A stretch of 64,000 nt of DNA from Flavobacteriales bacterium. Lineage in GTDB: Bacteria; Bacteroidota; Bacteroidia; Flavobacteriales_F; PHOS-HE28. The stretch covers positions 1 to 64,000 of the forward strand of contig JAGNSU010000011.1 of assembly GCA_017987895.1 (NCBI GenBank). Reading direction: 5' to 3'. Positions 44,631 to 54,200 of the stretch are shown piece after piece. A program made the translations under genes and the position numbers. The notes beneath the pieces are model-generated. The model was given only the letters and a program-made list of their open reading frames with translations. It made no database searches and was not told where the DNA came from. The stretch's first letter is position 1. Each line of letters begins with the position of its first letter.

Positions 44631-47332
44631 GGGCCCTCCTGCTGGTAGCTGTGCGGTTGAACGCGCAGTCGCCGCACGGCGAAGCCATGAAAATGGATTG
44701 CGCCCAGTGCCATGTACCGGCGGATTGGACGAGCATTTCGGACAGCATTCCGTTCGACCATGATCTGACGCGCTATCCGCTCGCTGGCACTCACGCACAG
44801 GTGGATTGCAAGGCGTGCCACACAACGCTCGTCTTCGATGAGGCTCCCGACCAGTGCAGTGCCTGCCACACCGATATGCACGGCATGACCGTTGGCGATG
44901 ATTGTGCACGCTGCCACACACCCCGGAATTGGTTGGTCGATGCGATCCCTGAGCTGCATGAGGAGAACGGGTTCCCCTTGATCGGTGCGCATGGCAATTT
45001 GAGCTGCGTGGACTGCCACACCTCGGAGACCGCGTTGCGCTTCGACCGAATTGGCAATGACTGTATCAGTTGCCATGCGGATGATTTCCGGGCCACCCGG
45101 CATCCGGACCACATCATGGCCGGATTTTCGGACGATTGCATCCAGTGCCATGATCCGTTGGGCTCTGGTTGGAACACGGAGATCGTCGATCACGACTTCT
45201 TCCCTCTCATTTTAGGGCACGCCATTTCCGACTGCGACCAGTGCCACACGGGAGGTTCTTTCTCCACCGCCTCGCCGGAGTGCATCAGTTGCCACCAGAG
45301 CGACTTCTCAGGCACCGCCAACCCGGATCATACGGTTGCGGGATTCTCAACGGACTGCGCCACGTGCCATACTATAAGCCCAGGATGGACACCCGTGACC
45401 TATGATCACAGTGGCTATCCATTGATCGGTGCGCACGCGTTGGTGCAGGATTGTGACCAATGCCACAACGGCAATTACAACAACACGCCGAACACCTGCG
45501 AGGGCTGCCACCTGGCGGACTACAACGGCAGTGTCAACCCCAACCACGCCGCTGCTGGCTTTTCCACGGATTGCGCGCAATGCCATGACGAGACGGCGTG
45601 GTCGCCGTCCGGCTATGATCACAACGGCTACCCACTGGTCGGGGCGCATACCACCGCAAGTTGCGATCAATGCCACAACGGCAATTACAACAACACGCCG
45701 AACACCTGCGAGGGCTGCCACCTGGCGGACTACAACGGCAGTGTTAACCCCAACCACGCCGCTGCTGGCTTTTCCACGGATTGCGCGCAATGCCATGACG
45801 AGACGGCGTGGTCGCCGGCCGGTTATGATCACAACGATTATCCGTTGGTCGGGGCGCATGCCACCGTAAGCTGCGATCAATGCCACAACGGCAATTACAA
45901 CAACACGCCGAACACCTGCGAGGGCTGCCACCTGGCGGACTACAATGGCACCACCGCCCCGAACCACACTTCGGCACAGTTCACCACGGACTGCACGCAA
46001 TGCCACGACGAAGCGGCGTGGTCGCCGTCCTCATACGATCATGCGACCACGGGTTTCCCACTTACCGGCGGCCATGCCGGCGTTGACTGCGCGCAATGCC
46101 ACTCCAACGGTTACCAGGGTACACCGACCAACTGTGATGCCTGCCACATGCCGGACTACAATGGCACCACCAACCCGAACCATGCGGCGGCCCAGTTCCC
46201 TACGGATTGCACGATCTGTCACGATGAGACCGCCTGGGGGAACTCGACCTTTGATCATGGCACGACCAGCTTCCCGTTGACCGGGGGCCACTCCGGCGTT
46301 GCCTGCACGCAATGCCATTCCAATGGGTACCTGGGTACACCGACCAACTGTGATGCCTGCCACATGCCGGACTACAATGGCACCACCGACCCGAACCATG
46401 CGGCGGCCCAGTTCCCCTCGGATTGTACGCAATGCCACGATGAGACAGCTTGGTCCCCGTCGAGCTATGACCACAACGGCTACCCGCTGATCGGGTCGCA
46501 CGCCACGGTCAGTTGCGACCAATGTCACAATGGCAACTACAACAACACACCGAGCACATGCGACGGATGTCACATGCCGGACTATAACGGGACGACCAAC
46601 CCGGACCATGCCGCAGCTCAGTTCCCTATGGATTGTGCGCTATGCCACGATGAGACGGCCTGGAACAATTCGACCTTCGATCATAGTACGACCGATTTTC
46701 CCCTGACTGGTGGCCATGCAGGCGTCAACTGCATCGCCTGCCATTCCAATGGCTATCAGGGTACACCGACCAACTGCGATGCCTGCCATATGCCGGATTA
46801 CAATGGCACCACCAACCCGGACCATGCCGCTGCCCAGTTCCCCACCGACTGTGCGCAGTGCCACAATGAAACTTCCTGGACCCCTTCTACGTTCGATCAT
46901 AGCGCGACGGGCTTTGCGCTGACCGGAGGGCATGCGGGCGCGAGTTGTCTCCAGTGCCATTCCAACGGCTATCAAGGCACGCCGACGGATTGTGATGCGT
47001 GCCACATGGCGGATTTCAACGCCACCATCAACCCGGACCACCAGGCAGCCCAGTTCCCCACGGATTGCGCCCAGTGCCACAGTGTATCGGCATGGTCGCC
47101 TTCCACGTTCGATCACGACGGGATGTACTTCCCGATCTATAGTGGAACGCACAACGGGGAGTGGAACACGTGCGTTGAATGCCACACCGACCCGAACGAC
47201 TATAGTGTGTTCAGTTGCATCGATTGCCATGAGCACGACGACCAAGCCCAGGTCGACAATGATCATAGCGGGGAGAACGGGTATTCGTACAACAGTGCCG
47301 CCTGCTTCAATTGCCATCCCAATGGGAACTGA
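44609..47332 (+). CDS. 37-heme c-type cytochrome with tandem three-heme units
   Basis: 907 aa with 37 CxxCH motifs. A short signal peptide ends near NAQ and the mature start is QSPHGEAM. Ten hemes lie in the N-terminal domain (to about residue 264). Eight tandem units of about 71 aa follow, each with three CxxCH and three further His in (Y/F)DH, G(A/G)H and NP(N/D)H. A closing three-heme domain ends with CFNCHPNGN. The equal number of CxxCH and extra His suggests bis-His hemes throughout. Likely a long periplasmic or extracellular electron wire. Paralogous to the next gene in both terminal domains. Confidence 0.95.
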   Translation: MHRLPQIGALLLVAVRLNAQSPHGEAMKMDCAQCHVPADWTSISDSIPFDHDLTRYPLAGTHAQVDCKACHTTLVFDEAPDQCSACHTDMHGMTVGDDCARCHTPRNWLVDAIPELHEENGFPLIGAHGNLSCVDCHTSETALRFDRIGNDCISCHADDFRATRHPDHIMAGFSDDCIQCHDPLGSGWNTEIVDHDFFPLILGHAISDCDQCHTGGSFSTASPECISCHQSDFSGTANPDHTVAGFSTDCATCHTISPGWTPVTYDHSGYPLIGAHALVQDCDQCHNGNYNNTPNTCEGCHLADYNGSVNPNHAAAGFSTDCAQCHDETAWSPSGYDHNGYPLVGAHTTASCDQCHNGNYNNTPNTCEGCHLADYNGSVNPNHAAAGFSTDCAQCHDETAWSPAGYDHNDYPLVGAHATVSCDQCHNGNYNNTPNTCEGCHLADYNGTTAPNHTSAQFTTDCTQCHDEAAWSPSSYDHATTGFPLTGGHAGVDCAQCHSNGYQGTPTNCDACHMPDYNGTTNPNHAAAQFPTDCTICHDETAWGNSTFDHGTTSFPLTGGHSGVACTQCHSNGYLGTPTNCDACHMPDYNGTTDPNHAAAQFPSDCTQCHDETAWSPSSYDHNGYPLIGSHATVSCDQCHNGNYNNTPSTCDGCHMPDYNGTTNPDHAAAQFPMDCALCHDETAWNNSTFDHSTTDFPLTGGHAGVNCIACHSNGYQGTPTNCDACHMPDYNGTTNPDHAAAQFPTDCAQCHNETSWTPSTFDHSATGFALTGGHAGASCLQCHSNGYQGTPTDCDACHMADFNATINPDHQAAQFPTDCAQCHSVSAWSPSTFDHDGMYFPIYSGTHNGEWNTCVECHTDPNDYSVFSCIDCHEHDDQAQVDNDHSGENGYSYNSAACFNCHPNGN
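45401..47107 (+). repeat. Tandem array of eight ~210-216-nt units coding three-heme modules
   Basis: Each unit starts at a TAT/TTC-GAT-CAC triplet series. Units 1 and 2 are almost identical over about 147 nt (45461 and 45671, exact period 210, a single C/T difference there), and unit 3 continues the identity for about 75 nt from 45881. Later units are more diverged. The pattern indicates repeated in-frame duplication, the latest being recent or homogenised by gene conversion. Confidence 0.95.
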
Positions 47333-48830
47333 GCGTACAGCGTGGATCCGCAGAAAGGCCATGGGACCATGGTCACGAGGCATCCTCGTAGCGTTCTTTC
47401 CGGCCTTCGGGATGGTCCCGATCCATGTCCAGGCGCAATCGCCCCACGGTGAGGCGATGAAGATCGATTGTGCCGCATGCCACGTACCTGAAAGTTGGAG
47501 CGCCATGCGCGACTCGCTGGCGTTCGACCATGGGCAGACCCATTTTCCATTGATAGGCGTCCATGACCAGGTGGACTGTAGGTCCTGCCACGCTTCATTG
47601 GTCTTCAGTGAGGCCCCGCCGAACGATTGCATTTCGTGCCACACGGATGTGCATAGTATGTCCGTGGGTGACGATTGTGCCCGGTGCCATACGCCGGTGA
47701 GCTGGCTGGTCGACGACATACCTGAATTGCACGAGCAGAACGGATTCGCATTGGTCGGGGTGCATAGCAACCTGAGCTGCGTGGATTGTCACATTTCCGA
47801 CAACAACAACACGTTCAACAGGGTTGGCAATGATTGCATCAATTGCCACCAAGCGGATTACCTCGCCACCAAGAGCCCTGATCATATGTTGTCGGGATTC
47901 TCCGCGAACTGCGTGGAGTGCCATGATCCATTGGGCTTCGGCTGGGCGACGGATCTCGTTGACCACGACTTCTTTCCGCTCACCCTGGGGCACGACATCG
48001 GTGATTGCGCGCGCTGCCATACCACCGGCGATCTCTCGGGCGCATCGCCCGAATGCGTGAGCTGCCATCAGCAGGATTACAACAGCACAACGAACCCGAA
48101 CCACGCGGCTTCCGGATTCTCCACCGATTGCGCCTCCTGCCATACGACCGATCCGGGGTGGACACCCGCGACGTTCGATCACGATGCACAGTTCTTCCCC
48201 ATCTACAGCGGATCGCACAATGGCCAATGGAGCGCATGCACGGACTGCCACACGAACCCCAATGACTTCTCGGTGTTCTCATGTACCGGATGCCACGTGA
48301 ACCCCCAGACCGACGGCGACCACAATGGCATGCCCGGTTATGTCTATGAGAGCAATGCCTGCCTGGCCTGCCACCCGAACGGGGATGCCTTCGGCTTTGA
48401 CCACAACACCACCGATTTCCCCCTCCAAGGGGGTCACGTCGGCGTTAACTGCACCGAGTGCCACGCGAATGGCTATGCGGGCACGCCCACCAACTGCGAC
48501 GCGTGCCACATGGACGATTACAACGGCACCACCAACCCGAACCATAGCGGCGCCCAGTTCCCCACGGATTGCGCTCAATGCCACAATGAAACCGCGTGGA
48601 CCCCGGCCAACTTCGATCACGACAACCAGTACTTCCCGATCTATAGCGGGAACCACAACGGCGAATGGAACACCTGTTCTAGTTGCCACACCAACAGCAA
48701 CGACTACAGTGTCTTCAGCTGCATTATCTGCCACGACGACGAGGCACAATTAGCCGACGATCACAGCGGTGAGAACGGATACGCGTTCAACAGCAATGCA
48801 TGCTTCTCATGCCATCCCAACGGGAACTAG
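47322..48830 (+). CDS. 19-heme c-type cytochrome, short paralogue of the 37-heme protein
   Basis: 502 aa by the ATG at 47322 (11-nt overlap with the previous gene); an ATG at 47361 is also plausible and gives a tidier signal peptide. The mature start QSPHGEAMKIDCAACH and the first ten hemes align with the 37-heme protein, and the ending CFSCHPNGN is the same, but only one three-heme repeat unit (about 375-440) separates two copies of the FPIYSGxHNGxW closing-type domain. Total 19 CxxCH. No lipobox. It presumably works in the same chain. Confidence 0.93.
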   Translation: MGTERTAWIRRKAMGPWSRGILVAFFPAFGMVPIHVQAQSPHGEAMKIDCAACHVPESWSAMRDSLAFDHGQTHFPLIGVHDQVDCRSCHASLVFSEAPPNDCISCHTDVHSMSVGDDCARCHTPVSWLVDDIPELHEQNGFALVGVHSNLSCVDCHISDNNNTFNRVGNDCINCHQADYLATKSPDHMLSGFSANCVECHDPLGFGWATDLVDHDFFPLTLGHDIGDCARCHTTGDLSGASPECVSCHQQDYNSTTNPNHAASGFSTDCASCHTTDPGWTPATFDHDAQFFPIYSGSHNGQWSACTDCHTNPNDFSVFSCTGCHVNPQTDGDHNGMPGYVYESNACLACHPNGDAFGFDHNTTDFPLQGGHVGVNCTECHANGYAGTPTNCDACHMDDYNGTTNPNHSGAQFPTDCAQCHNETAWTPANFDHDNQYFPIYSGNHNGEWNTCSSCHTNSNDYSVFSCIICHDDEAQLADDHSGENGYAFNSNACFSCHPNGN

Positions 48831-48832
48831 CG

Positions 48833-50431
48833 ATGGCTATGCGAACGCTCACGCTTTGGTCCCTTCTCCTGGTCGTATCCGGTTGCTTCGGGCAGGACGC
48901 GCTGCAGGGTGAGGTCACCTTCATCACGGCGAACAATGTGTATGTCAACTTCGGAACTACGGCCGCCATCGCGATCGGGGATACCCTTCACGTGGTGAAG
49001 GGTACAGAGGTCAGTCCCTGCTTGGTGGTGACCACCAAGTCCACCACCTCATGCCTCTGTACCGTCGTTGCGGGGTGCAAGGTCCAGAAGAACGACAAGG
49101 TCGTGCTTAGGACCCCGCATCCCGTTGCGCCGCCTTCGGGTCGGTCGACCGGAAAGGATGAGAAAGGTCCCGCCGCCGAGAAGGTCCGTGACAATGGCGA
49201 ACGTTATCGAGGCCGGCTTTCGGCGACGAGCTATAGTACGATCCCATCGGCGAGGGAGAACGATCACCGGGTGATGTATCGCCTTTCGGCCAATGCGGAC
49301 CGGATCGGCGGCTCCAAGTTCTCCGCCGAGACCTACTTGAACTACCGGCAGTTGTTCCCGGCGGGGGAGAGCAAGTATCCGCAGCGCACGGAGTTCTTCA
49401 ACGTGTATAGCTTGGCGGTGAACTATGCCCCGGACTCCACTTTCTCGATCACGCTCGGGAGGAGGGTCAATAACAGCGCATCATCCTTGGGGGCCATTGA
49501 TGGATTGCAGGTGGAGAAGCACTTCGGCGGTTTCTTCACGGGCGTGATCGCCGGGTCCCGGCCTGATATCATCGACTATGGCTTGAACGTCGGCCTGCTT
49601 GAATACGGGGGCTATCTGGGATATGCCAGGAGCGCGGAGAAGTTGGATACGCGAACGACATTGGGGCTTTTGCAGCAGACCAATGCGGGACCGGTCGATA
49701 GGAGGTACGCCTACTTTCAGCATAGCTCCACGTTCGGGAACGACCTCAACATCTTCGGTTCCTTTGAGCTCGATCTCTACGGTTTGGTGGATGGTGCACC
49801 TACCACCAGGGCCCGGCTGACCAACTTCTATCTCTCCTCCCGCTATCGGTTCGGAAAGCGGGTCGATCTCTTCGCTTCCTATGATGCCCGGAGGCGTATC
49901 GTTTACTACGAAACCTATCGGAGCGATATTGAGATGCTGCTGGACGATGATGACGCGATGCAAGGTGCCCGCTTGCGGTTGAACGTGCGTCCGATCAAGG
50001 ATATCAGTTTGAGCGCGAGCTACAGCAAGCGGTTCGAAAGTGATGGAGGGAACAGGTCCGACAATATCAACGGCTACATCACCTTTTCCAAGGTCCCTGC
50101 CATTGGTGGGCGCTGGTCTGTGCAGGTGAACCGGAACACATCGAGCTATGTGAGGAGCGATGTACTATCCGTGCGGCATTCGCGGATGCTCGTCAAGAAG
50201 CGGATGAACGCGAGCGTATATTTCCGTATGGCGAACTACAGGTACTCCACCCTCCTTGATGTGGAGGGGGTTCCCATGGAACGGCACCAGAAGTTCTATG
50301 GCGTCGATCTCTCCTACAACATCCTGCCCAAGTTGGTTTTCAGTGTGTTGGGCGAACTCTCGACCATGGGCGATGAACAGAACTACAGAGTGAACGTGAG
50401 CATCACAAAACGTTTCGACAGTAAGAGATAG
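48833..50431 (+). CDS. Outer-membrane beta-barrel protein of the cytochrome operon
   Basis: 532 aa. Signal sequence ends near VVSGCFGQ; the VSGC could be a lipobox, otherwise normal cleavage. A small N-terminal domain (about 25-100) with SPCLVVT and SCLCTVVAGC contains four cysteines and looks SH3/OB-like. From about 125 to the end, alternating Tyr/Arg/Ser-rich strands (for example YRLSANADRI, FSITLGRRVNN, KRVDLFASYDARR, NYRVNVSITKRF) indicate a barrel. By analogy with porin-cytochrome systems it may hold a cytochrome across the outer membrane; no direct similarity to MtrB is apparent. Starts 2 nt after the 19-heme gene. Confidence 0.75.
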   Translation: MAMRTLTLWSLLLVVSGCFGQDALQGEVTFITANNVYVNFGTTAAIAIGDTLHVVKGTEVSPCLVVTTKSTTSCLCTVVAGCKVQKNDKVVLRTPHPVAPPSGRSTGKDEKGPAAEKVRDNGERYRGRLSATSYSTIPSARENDHRVMYRLSANADRIGGSKFSAETYLNYRQLFPAGESKYPQRTEFFNVYSLAVNYAPDSTFSITLGRRVNNSASSLGAIDGLQVEKHFGGFFTGVIAGSRPDIIDYGLNVGLLEYGGYLGYARSAEKLDTRTTLGLLQQTNAGPVDRRYAYFQHSSTFGNDLNIFGSFELDLYGLVDGAPTTRARLTNFYLSSRYRFGKRVDLFASYDARRRIVYYETYRSDIEMLLDDDDAMQGARLRLNVRPIKDISLSASYSKRFESDGGNRSDNINGYITFSKVPAIGGRWSVQVNRNTSSYVRSDVLSVRHSRMLVKKRMNASVYFRMANYRYSTLLDVEGVPMERHQKFYGVDLSYNILPKLVFSVLGELSTMGDEQNYRVNVSITKRFDSKR

Positions 50432-50432
50432 G

Positions 50433-51215
50433 ATGATGAACAAGAAGATCGGATACATGTATGCATCGATCATCTGTGGGGTCATGGTGACCGCATGCGA
50501 TGATGGTCCCAAGACCATTGCCTCGGAAAAGTCCAATGAGGGCACTACCGGGGTCTTCTCCGGAAATGCGGAGGATGCGCCCCAAGGGGCCGCTATGACC
50601 GGCGCAGGGGTGGGGGCGGACGTGCACTCGATCACCGCGCTCGAAGTGCTTCCAACGACGAAGTACGTTTACGTGCGTGTGAAGGAGGGCGATGAGGAGT
50701 TCTGGATCGCGTCCACCAAACAGGAGGTCGTGGTGGGCAGAACCTACTTCTACCGTGGCGGACTTCTGAAGACCGATTTTCAGAGCAAGGAGTACAACAG
50801 AACGTTCGAGAAACTGTATTTGATCTCGCAGCTCGTTCCTTCCGACCATGGCAGCCAAGGTTCGGGTATGCCACCATCCGCGCCGTTCACTCCTACCCAG
50901 CAGGAGCCGGCATCGCCGATCATCGGCGAAGGATCCGTGAAGATCTCCGAACTATTGGCGGACCCGAAAAGGTTCGCCGGAAAGTCCGTTCAGGTCAGTG
51001 GCACCTGCACCAAGGTGAACCCGAACATCATGGGTCGTAATTGGGTCCATTTGAACGATGGCACCACCAAGGACCAAGACCTTGTCGTTACCACGGACGT
51101 GCTGATCCCGGAGGGCCATGCCGTAACCATGGTGGGCACCGTGGCGCTGGACAAGGACTTTGGCGCGGGGTATCAGTACGGTATCCTCTTGGAAGGCGGT
51201 ACGCTGGTGAAGTAG
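50433..51215 (+). CDS. Lipoprotein with two small beta domains, last gene of cytochrome operon
   Basis: 260 aa. Lipobox VTAC near residue 22 marks a lipoprotein. The first domain (about 65-135: ALEVLPTTKYVYVRVKEG ... EEFWIASTKQEVVVG) recalls GW/SH3-like domains seen beside cytochrome genes. The second (about 168-258: SVKISELLADPKRFAGKSV, VSGTCTKVNPNIMGRNWVHL) resembles an OB-fold domain. No heme motif. Starts 1 nt after the barrel gene stop. Possibly an assembly or accessory factor for the conduit at the membrane surface. Confidence 0.75.
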   Translation: MMNKKIGYMYASIICGVMVTACDDGPKTIASEKSNEGTTGVFSGNAEDAPQGAAMTGAGVGADVHSITALEVLPTTKYVYVRVKEGDEEFWIASTKQEVVVGRTYFYRGGLLKTDFQSKEYNRTFEKLYLISQLVPSDHGSQGSGMPPSAPFTPTQQEPASPIIGEGSVKISELLADPKRFAGKSVQVSGTCTKVNPNIMGRNWVHLNDGTTKDQDLVVTTDVLIPEGHAVTMVGTVALDKDFGAGYQYGILLEGGTLVK

Positions 51216-51235
51216 GCGCTGGTACCGGGCATCGA

Positions 51236-54200
51236 CTAGGAGAACAAGCGGAACGCCCGCTTCCGCACAAAGGCGATCAGACCAATGATCACCAGCACCA
51301 TGACCCCGATGTACACCCATTGCGGTACCGGCACTGGATCGCCGGCGGCATAGGAGTGGAGACCTGAGAGGTAGTAGTTCACCCCGTAGTAGGTCATGAT
51401 CACGGTGGCTAACCCGAAGAGCGAGGCCACATTGTAGGCGTACAGGCCCTGCAGCTTCGGGATGAGCCGCATGTGCAGGATGAACGCATAGACCAGGATG
51501 GTGACCAAGGCCCAGGTCTCCTTCGCATCCCAACCCCAGTAGCGTCCCCAGGATTCGTTGGCCCACACCCCACCGAGGTAGGTGCCGATGCTGATCATGA
51601 ACAAGCCCCCGATCAAGGTCATCTCACTGAGGTAGGACATTTCCTTCACGACCTTGTGGATGCGTTTCTCGTTGTGTTTCGAGAGGAAGATCATCAGGAT
51701 GAGGTTGATCAAGCCGATCACCGCGCCCAGCATGAGGAAGCCGTAGCTCCCCGCTTCCAATGAGACGTGGATGGTCAACCAATAGGAACGCAACACCGGG
51801 ACCAACGGGGTGATCTCCGGGTCCAGGTAGCTCAACATGGCCACGAGCAGCACCGTTGCCGCAAGGATCATGGTCGCTGCGGATCCGCCAAAGGACTTCC
51901 GAGTGAACAGGATACCCGCCAGCACTGTGGTCCAGGCGATGTAGATCATCGACTCATAGCCATTGCTCCACGGTGCACGTTCGGAGACGTACCAACGCAG
52001 GCCAAGACCGATCGTGTGCAGGAAGAACCCGAACAGCAGGAGCACGAGCAGCACTTTCTGGACCTTCCGCAGGTCAACGGCGGGTTTGAAGACCGAAAAG
52101 AACATCAGGAAAAGGAAGGCCACACCCAGGGAGGTGTAGAACAAGGCCAACCGGTTGAAGACGTTCAGTTCGTTCAGGAAGATCTCCGCTCCGATCCGCG
52201 CAGTGCTGGGGACCACGGCCGCACCTTGCTCCTTTTGGTAAGCACTGAGTTCGTTCAGCAGCTTATCAGGAAGTGCATAGTTGCCGGTGGACATGGCCTC
52301 CCGCAACGCATGGACGTATGTGGAGAAGAACCGGTCCGCAACGGGGTCGTTACCATGTTCGTGACCGTCCGATCGCGCACCGACCCAGGTATTGTTGGGG
52401 TCACCCGGCACCGGTATGATCTTGAGCATTCCGCCCCCCAGCACCATGTTCATGATGTTCAAGCGTTCATCCACTTTCATCAGGTCCTTCTCGTAGACCC
52501 CGCGATCGATGGGTTGCATCGCGTTGACCCTGCTGACCTCATCGCGAAGCACGTAGTCGCCGTTCGAATCGAAGAAGTCCTCGTACGCGGCCAGTGGGCC
52601 CGGGACCCCCAACTGCTCGTGTATCTTCTGGTGTTCACCCAGCTTGATCATCGGGACCGCGATCCAGTCCTTGCTACTTGCCAACATCCCCAGGACCACC
52701 TGGTCGGCGGACAGGTCGTTGATGCGCTCCTTGCGGTACACCTTGCGCATCACCTCGCGGGTCAGTGTGTGCATCGGTTTCATTCGCCCTCGATGGTCCT
52801 GGACCACGATCCTGCTGAAACGTTCGGCATGCGCGGCGGCCACGATGTTCAGGTTGTTACGCTGATCGATCACCTTTTGCGCCTGGGCCAGCGTGGGTGC
52901 CGAGAGCAGGGCCAGCACCAACACCGGCACCGTGGTCGTCCTCCTCATCATTTCGATGTTCTCCGAAAGCTTGTGGAACCGGCTCTTCTTGCTCAAGAGG
53001 GACATGATCATGCCGATGGTCAGCAGGATGTAGCCGATGTAAGAGATCCAGGTCCCCCAGAAGTCGTGGTTCACGCTCAGATATGTCCCAAGCTCATCCT
53101 GGTCGAAGGAGGACTGGAAGAAACGATAGCCATCGTGGTCCAGAACGTTGTTCATGAAGATGCGGTGGTCCTCCTTCACGTCCGATCGCTCATCTATCAA
53201 CTGTACCTCACTGGCGTAGGATGTGGCGCTGTTGGTGCCAGGGTAGCGCTCCATGATGAAGTCATAGAGCTTCAGGGAGAAGGGGAGGGGAATGTCCTTG
53301 GCTCCATAGGATATGGCCACGTCCATGTCATCCGCATGCGCGACCGCGGGTCTGCCGGCCATGCCCTTCTGTCCATAGACCATCAGTTCCTGCGCGGTGC
53401 CATTCACCTTCACCACCATCCGAAGTGCGGTCAGGCTTTCGTTCTTCACCTTGGGACCTTCGGATCCGAGTTTGACGACGGCTTGTTCCTTGAAGTCTCC
53501 GAAGACAAATCCATTGGTCCCGTCGTTGTACATGGAGCGAAGCCGCAACGGATGATAGGCTTCTCGTGGATACAATGTGTCCGTGGTCTGCGTGGCCATC
53601 ACGGTCTGTACCAATGCCCTATCCGACTTGATAAGAAGGGAATCGTTCCGGTAGGCGATGTTCACGGCCTCCGGCAGCAGCGTTTCTGTGAAGTTGAAGA
53701 GCACGTTGCGGTACCGCCTGGTCTCTCCGGCGCTGACATAGTATTCCTCCCGACCGCCCATGCCCGCGAACACCACCTTGATGGTCGGCTTGCCGTTCGG
53801 AGCCTCCTCCAATAGCTGCTTGGGGTTCGGTATGAACTCCTCTACCGCAGCCTCGATCAGGTCATTGCCGATGAGATATGAACCCCTCCAATCGTTGTTC
53901 CCCAACGTCGAAAAAAGAACGGGTTCATCGAAATGATAGACCTGCTCGCCCTGCCGCACTTGAAAAAGCAAATAGGTCTCCGCCGAAAGGAAACTGTTCG
54001 ACGATCCGTTCTCCCGGATATGCATGATGCCCTCGTAGCCGAAGTACCGTGTAACGCCCGCGCCGATCAGGATCACGATCATGGCCAGGTGGAACGTGAG
54101 CAAGGCCCACTTCCGCTGCCGCACCATCTTGAACCGCACCATGTTCACCATGATGGTGATGGCGAAAAGGACGAGCAGGAGCGAGAACCACGAGGACTTA

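Noticed and set aside
45401-47107. CRISPR-like or intergenic tandem repeat
   Set aside because: The periodicity is coding (three CxxCH per unit) and unbroken in frame, with no unique spacers.
46932-47321. N-terminal extension of the 19-heme cytochrome
   Set aside because: The extra 130 codons overlap the 37-heme gene in another frame and encode Arg/Thr/Ser-rich nonsense. The signal peptide appears only after 47322.
48833-51215. Calling the barrel and lipoprotein MtrB/MtrC orthologues
   Set aside because: The barrel is shorter than typical MtrB, has an extra cysteine-containing N-terminal domain, and the lipoprotein has no heme. Only a functional analogy is justified.
51767-53815. 682-codon plus-strand open frame over ccsBA
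   Set aside because: Antisense shadow with His/Gln-rich nonsense composition. CcsBA on the other strand has the WWD motif and membrane helices.
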